This document shows positions 12,131-12,260 of a stretch of 12,260 bases of DNA, piece by piece; position 1 is the first letter of the stretch, and the number at the start of each line of letters is the position of its first letter. Both the position numbers and the translations under genes were made by a program. Source of the stretch: Bacillota bacterium. GTDB lineage: Bacteria; Bacillota; Clostridia; Peptostreptococcales; Anaerovoracaceae. Location: the NCBI GenBank assembly GCA_029219125.1, contig JAQXSU010000166.1:1-12260 (forward strand), read 5' to 3'. The notes below the pieces were generated by a model. That model made no database searches, was not told the DNA's origin, and worked only from the letters and a program-made list of their open reading frames with translations.

Positions 12131-12260
12131 ATGAGACCATTAGTGACCATCAGCAGAGAGTATGGAAGCGGCGGCCGCATCATCGGCAAGCTGGTAGCGG
12201 AAAAACTGGGGGTTCCGTTTTATGACAAGGAGATCATCGATCTGGCGGTGGAGGAGAGCG
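12131..12260 (+). CDS. Cytidylate kinase-like family protein (5' part)
   Basis: The first 43 codons of a gene cut off by the window end. The N-terminus reads MRPLVTISREYGSGG, followed by RIIGKLVAEKLGVPFYDKE. The beta-strand plus Gly-rich loop (ISREYGSGGRIIGK, residues 7-20), followed by a helix and a PFYDKEII segment, is characteristic of the cytidylate-kinase-like P-loop family often encoded in Clostridia. That family is distinct from the canonical Cmk, and its substrate is not established. GGAGGGG stands about six bases before ATG 12131. It begins 23 bases after aspartate kinase with no terminator between, so the two probably share a transcript. Confidence 0.88.
   Translation, partial: MRPLVTISREYGSGGRIIGKLVAEKLGVPFYDKEIIDLAVEES

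Noticed and set aside
11331..12140. 269-aa antisense reading frame across aspartate kinase
   Set aside because: It mirrors the aspartokinase ACT region; no start context or domain.

Overview
The window looks like core chromosome of a Gram-positive anaerobe of the Bacillota, most likely class Clostridia. The evidence is strong AGGAGG-type ribosome binding sites, near-consensus TTGACA/TATAAT promoters, preQ1-I and SAM-I (S-box) riboswitches, a QueT-type queuosine-precursor transporter, a DUF3842 protein and many CTG/GGC/ATC codons. The genus cannot be fixed from the sequence alone. No phage, transposon, CRISPR, tRNA or rRNA was seen.

Layout. (1) 137-1078: a possible 34-aa membrane peptide, then an EcsC-family protein. 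(2) 1059-2426: a hairpin-rich junction, a preQ1-I riboswitch whose loop can pair with the Shine-Dalgarno of queT, queT itself, a triple 14-bp repeat, and an arginase-fold hydrolase. (3) 2427-2833: a dyad, a previously unlisted 38-aa minus-strand gene with a textbook ribosome binding site, a consensus promoter and an attenuator-like terminator in front of pyrG. (4) 2834-7019: pyrG (CTP synthase), a CatA-like acetyltransferase and a long-chain acyl-CoA synthetase-like ANL enzyme, all on the plus strand. (5) 7030-8627: promoter, SAM-I riboswitch with terminator, metK, terminator. (6) 8662-9524, minus strand: deoC and, directly after it, a 57-aa two-helix membrane protein. (7) 9651-12260, plus strand: a membrane protein with a Lys-Asn-Asp repeat tail, a DUF3842 protein, a separately promoted aspartate kinase, and the start of a cytidylate-kinase-like gene cut by the window edge.

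How the parts fit. Several genes carry their own metabolite or attenuation control: queT by preQ1, metK by SAM, and pyrG probably by transcription attenuation. Aspartate kinase feeds the aspartate family, which includes methionine, the substrate of MetK. DeoC handles deoxyribose salvage. The most novel material is small: two short ORFs (38 aa and 57 aa) with excellent ribosome binding sites, the repeat-based folding options in front of the preQ1 riboswitch, and the non-canonical pyrG leader. I found no convincing evidence for a wholly new multi-gene system.
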